A DNA stretch of 64,000 nt from Flavobacterium hydrophilum (lineage in GTDB: Bacteria; Bacteroidota; Bacteroidia; Flavobacteriales; Flavobacteriaceae): assembly GCF_003202405.1 (NCBI RefSeq), contig NZ_QJHL01000001.1:1922001-1986000 (forward strand), given 5' to 3'. The translations under genes were made by a program, and so were the position numbers. Below are positions 36,536-45,751 of the stretch, piece after piece (position 1 is the stretch's first letter; every line of letters begins with the position of its first letter). The notes beneath the pieces are model-generated. The model did no database searches. It worked only from the letters and a program-made list of their open reading frames with translations, and was not told where the DNA came from.

Positions 36536-36579
36536 CAAAAAATGGATGCACAAAACTTCATATATCACCATAATTAATG
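36536..36579 (-). promoter_or_regulatory. Island promoter, weakest copy
   Basis: Minus strand CATTAATTATGGTGATAT (36562-36579) resembles the other three island elements. ATTTTTTG (36536-36543) stands in place of the -7 box with an 18-base gap instead of 19. It precedes the two Imm11-like genes by about 85 bases. It is less convincing than the other copies because the -7 box lacks TA. Confidence 0.4.
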
Positions 36580-36606
36580 GTTGTAATTATGATACCATTA
36601 GAATTG

Positions 36607-36640
36607 AAAAAAGGTTATTCCGAAAATATCCAGAATAACC
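36607..36640 (-). terminator. Terminator of the 37715-36660 gene pair
   Basis: Minus strand GGTTATTC-N12-GAATAACC followed by TTTTTT, 20 bases downstream of the stop at 36660. It separates this pair from the Imm11-like operon. Confidence 0.75.
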
Positions 36641-36659
36641 CATTTAAATTAAAAAATAA

Positions 36660-37322
36660 TTATAAAACGCTCTCAATTTCTTTTTTGATTCTTTCTTTTT
36701 CCTTATGTGGAAATTTATAACCCGAACTTATTGCGATATTGAGCTCTTTATTTTGTAAAACCATCGAATCAGCTTCTGCAATTGAAATTTTAATGGTTTC
36801 TATATTTTCAACTACTGCTTTTTTCCCTAATTCATCTTCAGTCAGCGATTCAAAAATTGATGGCAAGAATTTAATTGTTTCCAAAACAAGCCTTCTGTTT
36901 TCTTCCGGATAATTGTCTGTATCTAAAACCAGACTCATTTTAGACGAAATACTTTTTTCCAGATCTTCTTCAACTTTTTTGGCACTACGCTTTAATTCCA
37001 AAACACTAACTGTAGCACTAGGTTCAAGCACCCTCAGTGTCTCATTAGCATCCATAAAAGTTATTGCTGCCACCTGAGAACCCGGAACCAATGTAATTTC
37101 AGATTTTGGATTTGAATCAGGAATTCCTATTACCATCAATAGTTTTTCCTGTCTGGTTCTGTCATAGCCTATGATACAACCGCGAATAACATTTCCGGTA
37201 TGCAATACCAGTTCAAGTTTAGGCAAACTGTAAACGTCTTCAGCCTTATCAGCAAAATCAGTAAGTTTGATAAACCAGCCAGAAAATTCAATGAAAAGAT
37301 TCTTTTTATAAGACTCAATCAT
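36660..37322 (-). CDS. Hypothetical protein with Sm-like beta-barrel N-terminal part
   Basis: A 220-residue protein I do not recognise. Residues about 33-95 (ELVLHTGNVIRGCIIGYDRTRQ ... VPGSQVAAITF) look like a small Sm/Hfq-type beta-barrel; the remainder is helical and charged (EVSVLELKRSAKKVEEDLEK, then KERIKKEIESV). No signal peptide. Its ATG directly abuts the stop of the 130-residue gene upstream, so the two are co-expressed from the promoter at 37752-37796. RNA binding is only a guess from the barrel-like part. Confidence 0.5.
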   Translation of the reverse strand: MIESYKKNLFIEFSGWFIKLTDFADKAEDVYSLPKLELVLHTGNVIRGCIIGYDRTRQEKLLMVIGIPDSNPKSEITLVPGSQVAAITFMDANETLRVLEPSATVSVLELKRSAKKVEEDLEKSISSKMSLVLDTDNYPEENRRLVLETIKFLPSIFESLTEDELGKKAVVENIETIKISIAEADSMVLQNKELNIAISSGYKFPHKEKERIKKEIESVL

Positions 37323-37715
37323 TTACAGTAACTTTTCTACGTAATCTGCAATTTGCGAATCGGTTTGTGAGCTAAAAGAAGCCTGAACCAACTGATGCGT
37401 CAAATACAAAGTATTGTCTTTTAGTTCCATTGCCACCTCATCATTATTTTCTGTGTTGGTCAAATGAATAGTTGAAAGTTTTTCTTTTAAAGCTTCTTTC
37501 CCCATATCATCAGCACATATTTTTTTTACAAATGATTCCAAATCATCAAAAACAATATCTAATCTTTCAAGCGGATACTGATTAAAAGCTGTAAAAGTAT
37601 TCCAGTCAACATCGACTTTGATATCATATCCTGCCTTATCTTTTAATTTTGCTTCAAAAGCTGGAATTTTTTCAACTTTAATTGATTCTGCTAAACGTTT
37701 TTCTGCTAATCCCAT
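37323..37715 (-). CDS. Hypothetical small acidic protein
   Basis: A 130-residue protein with no signal peptide and no recognised domain. It has a beta-rich start (KLKDKAGYDIKVDVDWNTFTAFNQY) and helical ends. It is first in a two-gene operon. The island promoter lies about 35-80 bases upstream. Function unknown. Confidence 0.5.
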   Translation of the reverse strand: MGLAEKRLAESIKVEKIPAFEAKLKDKAGYDIKVDVDWNTFTAFNQYPLERLDIVFDDLESFVKKICADDMGKEALKEKLSTIHLTNTENNDEVAMELKDNTLYLTHQLVQASFSSQTDSQIADYVEKLL

Positions 37716-37751
37716 GAGTTATTATTTTAGTTAATTATAAATTTTATACTG

Positions 37752-37796
37752 CAAATCTAATCCTGAGTTTTTTACCAACAGTCACTATAAATAATG
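37752..37796 (-). promoter_or_regulatory. Island promoter, copy 1
   Basis: Minus strand: CATTATTTATAGTGACTG at 37779-37796, then exactly 19 bases, then -7 box TAGATTTG at 37752-37759. The upstream part is an imperfect CACTA-N4-TAGTG palindrome shared with the copies at 45170-45214 and 54076-54120. It should start transcription near 37746 for the pair of genes at 37715-36660. Confidence 0.7.
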
Positions 37797-37841
37797 ATTT
37801 TACATTTTGAAAAAGCTCTTCAAATTATTCTAATCGAATGA

Positions 37842-38639
37842 TTAATTTCTTTTGGTTTTTATCATTTTAGAAGAAACATTATTAATTTTAACTGTAGTGG
37901 TATCAAAAGCAACACTATAAGCCTTTTGATTATAAATCTCTTTTATTTCAAGTCTTACACTGTTTAATTTTGTTACTTCAAGTTCAACTTCTTCATCTTT
38001 ATCTATAATCCATTGAGGGCTTTTTATCTGGGTAATTATTATTTTGGTTTCATCATTATCCTTCCATTTCCATTTACCAAATTCTGCAAAACTTCCTGAA
38101 TTTTGCGACAAAATTTTAAAGTTCGTAAAACAGGTTCCTGCCTTAGAAAAATTTATTAAACTAATAGTATCGTTAATGGGCATTTGTCTTGTAAATTTCC
38201 AGGTATGACTGCATAATAAATCTGTTTTAGGAGTGCTCACAAAATCTTCAGCCTTAGTAACATTTAACTCATATGTATAGGTGTTTGATCCTTTATACAT
38301 TATTGAAAATTTAATATGATTTGGATCACTATCATCGAATTTTACAGTTCCAAAATCAGAGAGTAAAAAAATATCTGTATCTAAAATTTCATAAGTTCCG
38401 GTGACAAAAATTTCTTCCGGTTCATTTATTTTTGATGTTGCCGAAGCTTTATTTTTTGTGATGATATAATTTCCATTACTATCAAATTCAATTGACTTAA
38501 ATTCATCAGAATTCTCAGCAATCCATTTATTTTCAATACTTTTTTCTTCTGTATCTTTTATTCCGCCATCTTCTTTCGAGCAGGAAACTAAGCTTGTTAT
38601 TATTAAAAAAGCAGCGGTAATTTGTTTTAATTTGTTCAT
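37842..38639 (-). CDS. Lipoprotein with lipocalin-like repeats
   Basis: A 265-residue lipoprotein, lipobox LVSC with Cys20. The mature part contains two beta-rich modules: about 40-130 (W-I-A...SIEFDSNGNYIITK) and about 140-240 (HTWKFTRQ...TNFKIL...GKWKWKDND), similar to lipocalin-like domains common in Bacteroidota. It is the last gene of the 45048-37842 block and lies 19 bases after the ankyrin gene. Function unknown. Confidence 0.6.
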   Translation of the reverse strand: MNKLKQITAAFLIITSLVSCSKEDGGIKDTEEKSIENKWIAENSDEFKSIEFDSNGNYIITKNKASATSKINEPEEIFVTGTYEILDTDIFLLSDFGTVKFDDSDPNHIKFSIMYKGSNTYTYELNVTKAEDFVSTPKTDLLCSHTWKFTRQMPINDTISLINFSKAGTCFTNFKILSQNSGSFAEFGKWKWKDNDETKIIITQIKSPQWIIDKDEEVELEVTKLNSVRLEIKEIYNQKAYSVAFDTTTVKINNVSSKMIKTKRN

Positions 38640-38658
38640 TTTTGAGATTTACAATGGT

Positions 38659-39687
38659 TTAATTTAAAATAGTCGTATCTAAAATCGCTTTTAATTTGTT
38701 GATTATATTTTTATTATCAGTTCCATCTAAAACAGAACTTATTTCATGGCATTTTTTAACATCGAAATAATCTAACAAATAGTCAATAAATGCTGAATTC
38801 TCAGTATACACAGCATAATGAAAAGCCGTTTTTTTGTGTTTGTCTGTATGATAGAGATTAGCGTTATTTTCAATCAAATATTTTGCTATATCAAAATTAG
38901 ACTGGATAATATGATGCATTAATGGTGTCTGTTCTCTTGGAAAAATGATTTCATTCAAATCTTTTATAATTCCTTTTTCGACTAAAAACTGAAACATTTC
39001 TGGTGTGTTTACCCAGATACTTGCACGTACTTCTGTCGAAAGGACAGCCCCATTTTCCAGCAATAATTCTACTAAATCATAAAAATTATGTCTAATGGCT
39101 TCCAATATTGGACTTTCTTCATGATTAAGACCGTTTACATCAATTCCATGATGAATTAGCAGTTTTGCTATTGCTATCTCGGGTTGTGTTTCATACAATG
39201 TACTTTTGTCACGAATTCTATAAGCTTCGCAAGAAAATATTAAATACGATTTTGCATAAGGCTCAAATTCGTTCAAATTGATATTATACTTCAATAATAA
39301 AGTTACCAAATCAATATTATTTTTCTCAATTGCTGACTTTAACGAATAATCAAGTCCCTGATCAGCTCCATTTTCCAGCATAAACTGAACTAAAGCAAAA
39401 TCATTATTAAAAACTGCTTTCTCTATAGGATAAAAAATATCTGATTTCTGATTAAAGTCAACCCCAAATGTCAAAAGCATTTTTACAACTTCCAATCGGT
39501 TTTTATCCTCCCAGGATGAAACCACTCTGTACAAAACAGTTTCATTTGGATAATCCTTCTGGCAGAAATTAGGATCTGCGCCTTCTGATAAAAGTATTTT
39601 TATTTTTTCTAAATCATTAGTATCATACTTGCCTTGGTCAGCCAATTCAAAAAGCTCAAGAGTAGCATTTTTATTTATTTTTTTCAT
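38659..39687 (-). CDS. Ankyrin repeat protein A
   Basis: A 342-residue cytoplasmic protein made of about nine ankyrin repeats (for example VVKMLLTFGVDFNQKSDI, LVQFMLENGADQ, LLIHHGIDVNGL). The last repeat ends with YLLDYFDVKKCHEISS, which matches YLVNNYYDVHRCNTIKK in the ankyrin protein at 45752; the two are paralogues with a shared C-terminal cap. No catalytic domain is attached. Ankyrin proteins in such clusters usually serve as binding or immunity partners; that is inference. Confidence 0.75.
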   Translation of the reverse strand: MKKINKNATLELFELADQGKYDTNDLEKIKILLSEGADPNFCQKDYPNETVLYRVVSSWEDKNRLEVVKMLLTFGVDFNQKSDIFYPIEKAVFNNDFALVQFMLENGADQGLDYSLKSAIEKNNIDLVTLLLKYNINLNEFEPYAKSYLIFSCEAYRIRDKSTLYETQPEIAIAKLLIHHGIDVNGLNHEESPILEAIRHNFYDLVELLLENGAVLSTEVRASIWVNTPEMFQFLVEKGIIKDLNEIIFPREQTPLMHHIIQSNFDIAKYLIENNANLYHTDKHKKTAFHYAVYTENSAFIDYLLDYFDVKKCHEISSVLDGTDNKNIINKLKAILDTTILN

Positions 39688-39693
39688 TCTAAT

Positions 39694-40485
39694 TTAAATG
39701 TTTTTATTTCGAAAATCCTCGCTATTCAATTGATATTGCTTAACAAAATGATTGTCTATATACAATTCGACTACATTATATGGCTTAAGTACTATTTTCA
39801 TTGGCAAAACAATTTTCTGGTGAAGCCAAAAAACAAACCCTATTCTTACGCCTTTTTTTTCTTTTAATAAATTATAGTCAAACGGAAATTCCTTTGTAAA
39901 CGATTGACCGGCTTTTGCAGAATAATTTCTGAAAATGATTTTGTCTGCAAATCTTACGATATGCGGATATGGTTCTTCTTTAAAATCAGGCCGTATATCA
40001 GTAGTATAACCATTTGAAGGATTTTGAAAAGAAATTTGTTCTACAACTGAAGTACCTCCTGTTTCATCTACCAGCTCTATTTTACAACTACTAAATTGCG
40101 CATGATAAAAAGTGGCATCAGCAATATAAACGTAAACATACCTGAGAATAGCAAACATAAGAATCAAAGCCAGTGGAATGAGATAAGCCTTTTTGGGTAC
40201 ACGGTTTTGTGTTAGATGGCAAACCAAAGCTAAACCACAAAGCAACGATGCAAAAATTACAAACATTGGCGTGATATATTCAGAACTATCGGGACCGTTA
40301 CTGCCTCCGTTGGGCGTTGCATGCTTCAGTGATACATACAGAAATCCAATAAAAAAAGCTATTAAACCAGTAACTCCCAATGCAACCGACCAATGTGTAA
40401 ATCGTACCAAAAACCACTGTACACCAGCAATAATAACGGTTAAAACGATTAGCATACCTATCAATTCCTTAGCATCATTATTCAT
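39694..40485 (-). CDS. Four-helix membrane protein with beta-rich outer domain
   Basis: A 263-residue protein with four membrane helices in the first 135 residues (IGMLIVLTVIIAGVQWFL, LGVTGLIAFFIGFLY, IFASLLCGLALVC, YLIPLALILMFAILR). The C-terminal half contains QSFTKEFPFDYNLLK and MKIVLKPYNVVELYI. That architecture, with F-P-F and a terminal L-x-L pair, recalls the DUF2931-like proteins at 53093 and 54126, but the similarity is weak. Function unknown. It lies 6 bases upstream of the ankyrin gene. Confidence 0.55.
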   Translation of the reverse strand: MNNDAKELIGMLIVLTVIIAGVQWFLVRFTHWSVALGVTGLIAFFIGFLYVSLKHATPNGGSNGPDSSEYITPMFVIFASLLCGLALVCHLTQNRVPKKAYLIPLALILMFAILRYVYVYIADATFYHAQFSSCKIELVDETGGTSVVEQISFQNPSNGYTTDIRPDFKEEPYPHIVRFADKIIFRNYSAKAGQSFTKEFPFDYNLLKEKKGVRIGFVFWLHQKIVLPMKIVLKPYNVVELYIDNHFVKQYQLNSEDFRNKNI

Positions 40486-40502
40486 ATTTTAATTTTTTGT
40501 GT

Positions 40503-41387
40503 TTAATTATTATTCTCCCAGTCATACTTTTTTTCCTGATATTCGTCTATCAAATCATGAGAATAGGTTTCATACAGGTTTAACAGCAAATCGTTATTAG
40601 CTTCAATATTTTGAAAATCTTTATAAAAAGTACCTAAAACCCAAACCAAGTGACCCGCTAATTCTTGCTTATGCAGCTGTAAAAATGTTTCTTTTGACTC
40701 TTTTTCATCACTTAACAACAAAAGCAATATACAAGCTGCAAAATAAAAATTGGGTCCAATATTTTGATGAAACTTATTTGCTGAGAACAATAAAACTGCT
40801 TTTTTAGCTCTTTCTACAAGCAATTTATTTTCAAGAAAAACAATGAATTTTCCAGCGTTCTTTCGCATATTGAAAAGATCCCTGTAAGAATGCGATTTCC
40901 ATATAAAATCTCTAATTTCAGAATAGTCTTTATAACTGGTTTTATAGATATAATCCTGATCATTACTATTTAAAACTTCAAATAATAAATAAACCATCAG
41001 CTTATCCATCTGGCAAACAAGATATTTTGATTCTTCAAATTCATCCAATAATAATGTCAGTGCTTTTTGAAGATAGGGATAATTGATTCCATCTATTTTG
41101 TAAAAATTGCCATGACGGAGTGTATGATAGAGTGTTTTTACAATTTCATTCTCCTCAAAACCTTTCATTTTGGTTTTAAGTATTTTAGCTATTTCATAAT
41201 GTGCCATACAATAAAACCTTCCCTGAAAAACATATTCTTTCGCCAGATCCTCACTTTCTATAAAATGTCTGATAGTTTCTTTTTTATCAGCAAACACTTT
41301 ACTAAAATCCATTTTGTCATAAATTTTCTTTTGCTGCAGCAAAACGTTCTCTGATTGTTGTTCAAAATCAATATTTGATGTGGACAT
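40503..41387 (-). CDS. Hypothetical helical protein
   Basis: A 294-residue protein without signal peptide, all-alpha by composition, with leucine-rich helices (NPYLQKALTLLLDEFEESKYL, VFLENKLLVERAKKAVLLFSANKF). I recognise no domain, but it is compatible with TPR/HEAT-like solenoid repeats. It is an internal gene of the 45048-37842 block. Function unknown. Confidence 0.5.
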   Translation of the reverse strand: MSTSNIDFEQQSENVLLQQKKIYDKMDFSKVFADKKETIRHFIESEDLAKEYVFQGRFYCMAHYEIAKILKTKMKGFEENEIVKTLYHTLRHGNFYKIDGINYPYLQKALTLLLDEFEESKYLVCQMDKLMVYLLFEVLNSNDQDYIYKTSYKDYSEIRDFIWKSHSYRDLFNMRKNAGKFIVFLENKLLVERAKKAVLLFSANKFHQNIGPNFYFAACILLLLLSDEKESKETFLQLHKQELAGHLVWVLGTFYKDFQNIEANNDLLLNLYETYSHDLIDEYQEKKYDWENNN

Positions 41388-41408
41388 ATATTCTAAATTT
41401 AATTCCCT

Positions 41409-41801
41409 CTAAAATCTTTGTATCAATACAGTTACACCTTTAATTATTACAGAACCTAATATTGCAACAGGCAAAAAATAGACCGGTAAAACCATCACCA
41501 TAGCCCCATCTCCGGAATAAGGCAGACCAAAATTTTCACAGATATAAATTGTCAAATGCCAGTAGATAAAGAAACATACAGATGATAAAAACCAATGTAA
41601 AACGAAATACCAATAGTGCTCTGAAAAAAATGAAAGCATAAAATTTATTATCAGACATACAGCAAACAAATAGATTCCGGATTTGATTATAACAGTTTCT
41701 GAAAGTCTGGAAATCAATACTATTACTGTCAACAAAATACATACAAACAGTAATTGACAGTAAACATTATCTGCAAATAACATTTCTTTCCAATTATTCA
41801 T
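41409..41801 (-). CDS. Small four-helix membrane protein
   Basis: A 130-residue protein that is almost entirely membrane helices (LLFVCILLTVIVLISRL, IYLFAVCLIINFMLSFF, FVLHWFLSSVCFFIYW, VLPVYFLPVAILGSVII). I choose ATG 41801 over an in-frame TTG at 41816. It overlaps the stop of the DUF1266 gene by 8 bases, implying coupled translation. It may anchor or partner the neighbouring soluble proteins. Function unknown. Confidence 0.55.
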   Translation of the reverse strand: MNNWKEMLFADNVYCQLLFVCILLTVIVLISRLSETVIIKSGIYLFAVCLIINFMLSFFSEHYWYFVLHWFLSSVCFFIYWHLTIYICENFGLPYSGDGAMVMVLPVYFLPVAILGSVIIKGVTVLIQRF

Positions 41802-42477
41802 AGTCGTTCCAGTCAATGTTTAGCCATGGTGAATTTTTATTAGTAAGCAAAAAAGTTATATTGTTTTTAGTTTCTCTCATGGTGACTTCATTGTAATTTG
41901 CCCTCTTCCAGTATTGTGCCCCAACTAAATAAGACAATCCAAAACTTTCCCATGAATCAAAAGATTTTTTAATGAGATTTCCGTTTTCTTTCAATAGATT
42001 CCAACTTTCCTCTTCTGTAATAAATCCGTTGTAAAAAGCATGCCTGATAACCCACGAACAACGCCCGTAATGCCAGGCAGAGTCGCTGTTATTTAAATCG
42101 TATTGGTAATTCCGGGCCATGTCAGTCAGGTTTCTTAATTCCAGCATATCATTTCCAAAATACCGTGTTTTATCGAATTCTGATTCGCTTAAAAATTCCC
42201 AGCTGCTTTGTACCGGAGCAAAAGTTTGTTTGGTGTGCAAATATTTTATTGTATCACTCAAATCGGCAAGATCTTTTGTTTCCCAATCGCGTAACAGGCA
42301 TTGTTTACTTTCTTTTAGTAACACATCAGTCCCATAAATATGGTGTGGCAGCAAGGTGTCATGAAATTCCTTATTCAATTGCGTAAGCATAGCCGAATTA
42401 GCTATGAGCCATAATTGCGATTTGCTTAAATTTGTTGGGTTTTCGAATTTCTGATAGGTTGTAATTGTGCTCATCAT
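41794..42477 (-). CDS. DUF1266-like protein
   Basis: A 227-residue cytoplasmic protein. The central stretch YGRCSWVIRHAFYNGFITEEESWNLL, then KKSFDSWESFGLSYLVGAQYW, matches the DUF1266 pattern (a conserved W/R pair, then SW-F-SY-G...W). DUF1266 proteins are found beside toxin-immunity and type VI secretion genes in many bacteria, but the activity is unknown. Its stop overlaps the small membrane protein, and 3 bases separate it from the TPR gene upstream. Confidence 0.65.
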   Translation of the reverse strand: MMSTITTYQKFENPTNLSKSQLWLIANSAMLTQLNKEFHDTLLPHHIYGTDVLLKESKQCLLRDWETKDLADLSDTIKYLHTKQTFAPVQSSWEFLSESEFDKTRYFGNDMLELRNLTDMARNYQYDLNNSDSAWHYGRCSWVIRHAFYNGFITEEESWNLLKENGNLIKKSFDSWESFGLSYLVGAQYWKRANYNEVTMRETKNNITFLLTNKNSPWLNIDWNDYE

Positions 42478-42480
42478 ACA

Positions 42481-45048
42481 TTATTTTAAATTTCCGGAGA
42501 GTTTCGCAGTGTTTATAAAATCCTGCGAGTTAGCTACTAATTCTTTCCATTCTTCAGGAAATATCCATCCAAATTCAATACACATTTGGTGATACTTCAA
42601 GGCTTCATCCTGATTTCCTTCTTCAGAATAAAAATTAGCAAAATGATGTGTAAGCCAGACATGACCGCCCTGCGGGATTTTAATAAAATCCAGATAAATA
42701 TTTCCAAAAGCCATCAAATAGGGTTTCATATTGTTTTCGAGACAGGCCTGAAAATTTACAAGCAGATTATTTGCCAGCCAATCTATTGGCGGATCACTCA
42801 TTTGCTGATAACATTTAATACAGCTTAATGCCCATTGCATTTTTTTCTCATCATTACCCTGTACACTGTATGCATAAGAAATATAAAAACAGGACAAACG
42901 TACAGAAGGATCGTCCTGATGCTTTTGAAGTACTTCAAGCGTAGGCGTTTCAAGTAACTGAATAAGCCTTTCGTATTGTTGTAATGCATGCAAACATTCC
43001 GGTAATAATTGAAACTTACATTTTTCCAAAAGTGGCCAGTTGTACTCTTTTACATTTTCTAAAATGCATTGCAGATACGTTACTCCTTTTTCGTAATTTC
43101 CAATTTTATAACACAAATTAGCCGCCCAGTACATCGATCTTGATCCATTATCATTTATCCAGAAAGTATCGGGCTTTGGATATTCATCGTATAATTCGAG
43201 CATATCGTTGACATAAGCGAGATTATGATATTTACCTTCAATTTTATCCATATGATAAGACAAACTCGTTGTAAAATAAAAGAAATATTTAGGATCAAAT
43301 TCGTTGTTACGGCAAATGCTCAACAGCCATTTTGCACCGTTATGGGCGTTTCTGTACTGCTGTAATGCGTACGTACAATCACAGTATATTTCATTGGCAA
43401 TTACATTGTATTTATTATAGAACAAATAGATATTAACGTATTCCAGAGCTTCGGAATGTATCCCGAGCATTGATGTCACCCTTGCCAGATTATAATAATT
43501 ACTGATTTTTTCAGGGTTTATTTCTTTAGCCTTTAGCAAATAATCATACGCTTTTTCATGATTACTTTCGGCAAAATAAAACATTCCCATGTGGTAATTG
43601 GCCATCGAATCATTAGGGTTTTCCCTGTAATAGTCAAAAATAAAATCTTTTTCGGACTGAATGTCTGAGAAATAGAGCAGATCATGCAGATAATGTTCTT
43701 TTATTTTCCGAATTATTTCTTTGTCTTTAGTTAGTGATAATGCTTCAATCAGTTTTTCTTTGTTTTTTTCGCCTGTTACTAAAAACGTTTCCACATCCTT
43801 TGAATAAAGCAATAATGCTCTTATGTCGCCATCTTCTTTTGGTGCTTCATCTGCAAAAACAGTAACCTCATCAAACATTCCTTTTTCGATCAGTGTACTA
43901 ATAATGCTAACGTAATACTGTTTGTCATTATCTTTTGGATCATGTTTGCTGATACAGAAATCAATATATTTTCGGCTTGCAATCGCTGCAGACGTAACAT
44001 ATTGCATATTTAACGGATTGATCTTTTTCAGGTTTTCAAAGATAATAAGCGCTGCTCTGGGAATTTCTAATTGAAGATAGCACTTTCCTAACAGAAACAG
44101 GCACTTAGCATGATCCGGGATTATTTTTAAAGTCTCAATTATTTTGTCCTTAAACTGTTCCGGTTCATAAAAATGGAAAAGAAATTTTGCCCTTATATAA
44201 AGCAAATGTTCATCATCCGGAAATGCCGTTAATGCATTATGAAGCGTATTTTGAAGAAGGTCAATGATATTATCTACTTTTTCTATAAAAACAGCTTTAT
44301 ATAAAATATTAAGTTCCCTCTGCCAAATTAAAAGCGGTTTTATATCAGCAGGTATTCCGTCTGACAGTGCATTGAAAGCCTGAGGTAATAAATTATTACG
44401 ATAATAATTGGAAGAATTCATTAATCGGTTATAAATATCATCCAGTTGTGAAGAAGAAAACTGTCCGGTATTGATGATATCGGCATGTAAGTCAAGTTCT
44501 AAATTCCCTGCTGCCAATAAATGATGTACAAAACCATATTGCTGCCAGAACGCTGCATTTTGTTCGTTTTTTACTTTAGGAAAGAATTTTCCAAAAGGTA
44601 AAGCATCAGCAATTAAAAGCAATACATCAGATTTCAGGAAGGGTTTTGCGTTTAAAAAATCAGCAACGGGTTGTAAATAATTTTCAAGTTTTTTACCGTC
44701 AAATTTATTTAACGATTCTAGTACCGATTTCCACAATAATTTATTAAAACGTGTGGTCGGATTATCGTACAATATCTCAAAATACCTGATTAATTCTTCG
44801 GGAGTATCATACCCTTCTTCTGTATTGAAATCTTTGATTACTTCCCGGTATTCGTCAGTAATTACAGTGTCATCTAAAGTAACTTCACTACCTGCATTTT
44901 TGATAAGTCTTTTTGAACAATGTATGTAATTGAAAATTTTTTCAATGTCAATTTCAAAATCTAAATCAGAGATTTTTTTAATTAAGGCATTCTTTATTTC
45001 TGTTTTGTCCGAAAGTGTATTCACTCCTAATAATTGCTGGTCTGTCAT
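42481..45048 (-). CDS. Large tetratricopeptide repeat protein
   Basis: An 855-residue cytoplasmic protein with many TPR motifs across about residues 240-850 (for example MANYHMGMFYFAESNHEKAYDYLLKAKEINPE, DEALKYHQMCIEF). The N-terminal 230 residues have no recognised domain. I choose ATG 45048 over a TTG at 45084. It heads the 45048-37842 block, about 115 bases downstream of island promoter copy 2. TPR solenoids mediate protein assembly, and no catalytic motif is visible. Confidence 0.75.
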   Translation of the reverse strand: MTDQQLLGVNTLSDKTEIKNALIKKISDLDFEIDIEKIFNYIHCSKRLIKNAGSEVTLDDTVITDEYREVIKDFNTEEGYDTPEELIRYFEILYDNPTTRFNKLLWKSVLESLNKFDGKKLENYLQPVADFLNAKPFLKSDVLLLIADALPFGKFFPKVKNEQNAAFWQQYGFVHHLLAAGNLELDLHADIINTGQFSSSQLDDIYNRLMNSSNYYRNNLLPQAFNALSDGIPADIKPLLIWQRELNILYKAVFIEKVDNIIDLLQNTLHNALTAFPDDEHLLYIRAKFLFHFYEPEQFKDKIIETLKIIPDHAKCLFLLGKCYLQLEIPRAALIIFENLKKINPLNMQYVTSAAIASRKYIDFCISKHDPKDNDKQYYVSIISTLIEKGMFDEVTVFADEAPKEDGDIRALLLYSKDVETFLVTGEKNKEKLIEALSLTKDKEIIRKIKEHYLHDLLYFSDIQSEKDFIFDYYRENPNDSMANYHMGMFYFAESNHEKAYDYLLKAKEINPEKISNYYNLARVTSMLGIHSEALEYVNIYLFYNKYNVIANEIYCDCTYALQQYRNAHNGAKWLLSICRNNEFDPKYFFYFTTSLSYHMDKIEGKYHNLAYVNDMLELYDEYPKPDTFWINDNGSRSMYWAANLCYKIGNYEKGVTYLQCILENVKEYNWPLLEKCKFQLLPECLHALQQYERLIQLLETPTLEVLQKHQDDPSVRLSCFYISYAYSVQGNDEKKMQWALSCIKCYQQMSDPPIDWLANNLLVNFQACLENNMKPYLMAFGNIYLDFIKIPQGGHVWLTHHFANFYSEEGNQDEALKYHQMCIEFGWIFPEEWKELVANSQDFINTAKLSGNLK

Positions 45049-45169
45049 TGTTAATTTTATTTTACCCTTTTGAAAAATTTTCAATAGCTGAATGCAAAAA
45101 GGAATCTGTTGTATTTTGATTTTTATAAAATGAAATCACCGCAAAACACAATGATTTAAACAATCCCGA

Positions 45170-45214
45170 CAAATATAAATTATGGTTGCTTTTTTGCAGT
45201 CACTATTTATAATG
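45170..45214 (-). promoter_or_regulatory. Island promoter, copy 2
   Basis: Minus strand: CATTATAAATAGTGACTG at 45197-45214, exactly 19 bases, then -7 box TATATTTG at 45170-45177. It would drive the block from the TPR gene to the lipoprotein at 37842, with a leader of about 115 bases. As the palindrome is symmetric, it could also influence the plus-strand gene at 45327, but no -7 box fits on that side. Confidence 0.7.
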
Positions 45215-45326
45215 ATATTCGGCTTCTATCAGAAACAAAATCGCTAATTAGCATTTGAAATATTTTATTTTTTAATTTCTTTGGTCAGACAAATTTTGAA
45301 TTACAATAAATTAGAAATAAAAACAG

Positions 45327-45695
45327 ATGAGTTGGGATGTAGTACTATTTAATTCGGCACAAAAAATAAGCTCAATAGAAGAAGCCGATGAGAGCATGTT
45401 TATAGAAACTGATTTTTGCGAAGTTTTAGATACCTGTTTCGCAGCTGGAGATAGGGATTTCAGCACGGTAAACAAAGAATACTCAATAGAGTATTACAAA
45501 GACGATGAACGGGTTAGCAACAAAATGGTTAGCCTGTATGGTGAAAATGCTTTGTACGAATTAGTAATTGTGGCTAAAAAGCATGGCTGGCAGATTTTTG
45601 ACACTTCACTTAATGCAATGATTGATCTGGAGTATCCGGCCAATAACGGATATGAAAATTTTCAGCATTACCTGAAGAAAATTAATGATTTATAA
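45327..45695 (+). CDS. Small acidic hypothetical protein, only plus-strand gene of the island
   Basis: A 122-residue acidic cytoplasmic protein starting MSWDVVLFNSAQKISSIEEADE, with a conserved-looking GENALYELVIVAKKHGWQIFDT stretch near residue 73. I recall the MSWDVVLFNS type as a small family in flavobacteria without known function. It is transcribed toward the ankyrin gene at 45752, against the rest of the island. Its size, acidity and place among Imm11-like genes would fit an immunity-type protein. Confidence 0.6.
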   Translation: MSWDVVLFNSAQKISSIEEADESMFIETDFCEVLDTCFAAGDRDFSTVNKEYSIEYYKDDERVSNKMVSLYGENALYELVIVAKKHGWQIFDTSLNAMIDLEYPANNGYENFQHYLKKINDL

Positions 45696-45751
45696 TTAAA
45701 AATAGTTTTAGCCTAATGTACAATTCGTTGAAAAAGCAATATAATTTAAAA

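Noticed and set aside
45696..45751. AT-rich hairpin between the convergent genes at 45695 and 45752
   Set aside because: The stem is only A/T and too weak to call a terminator.
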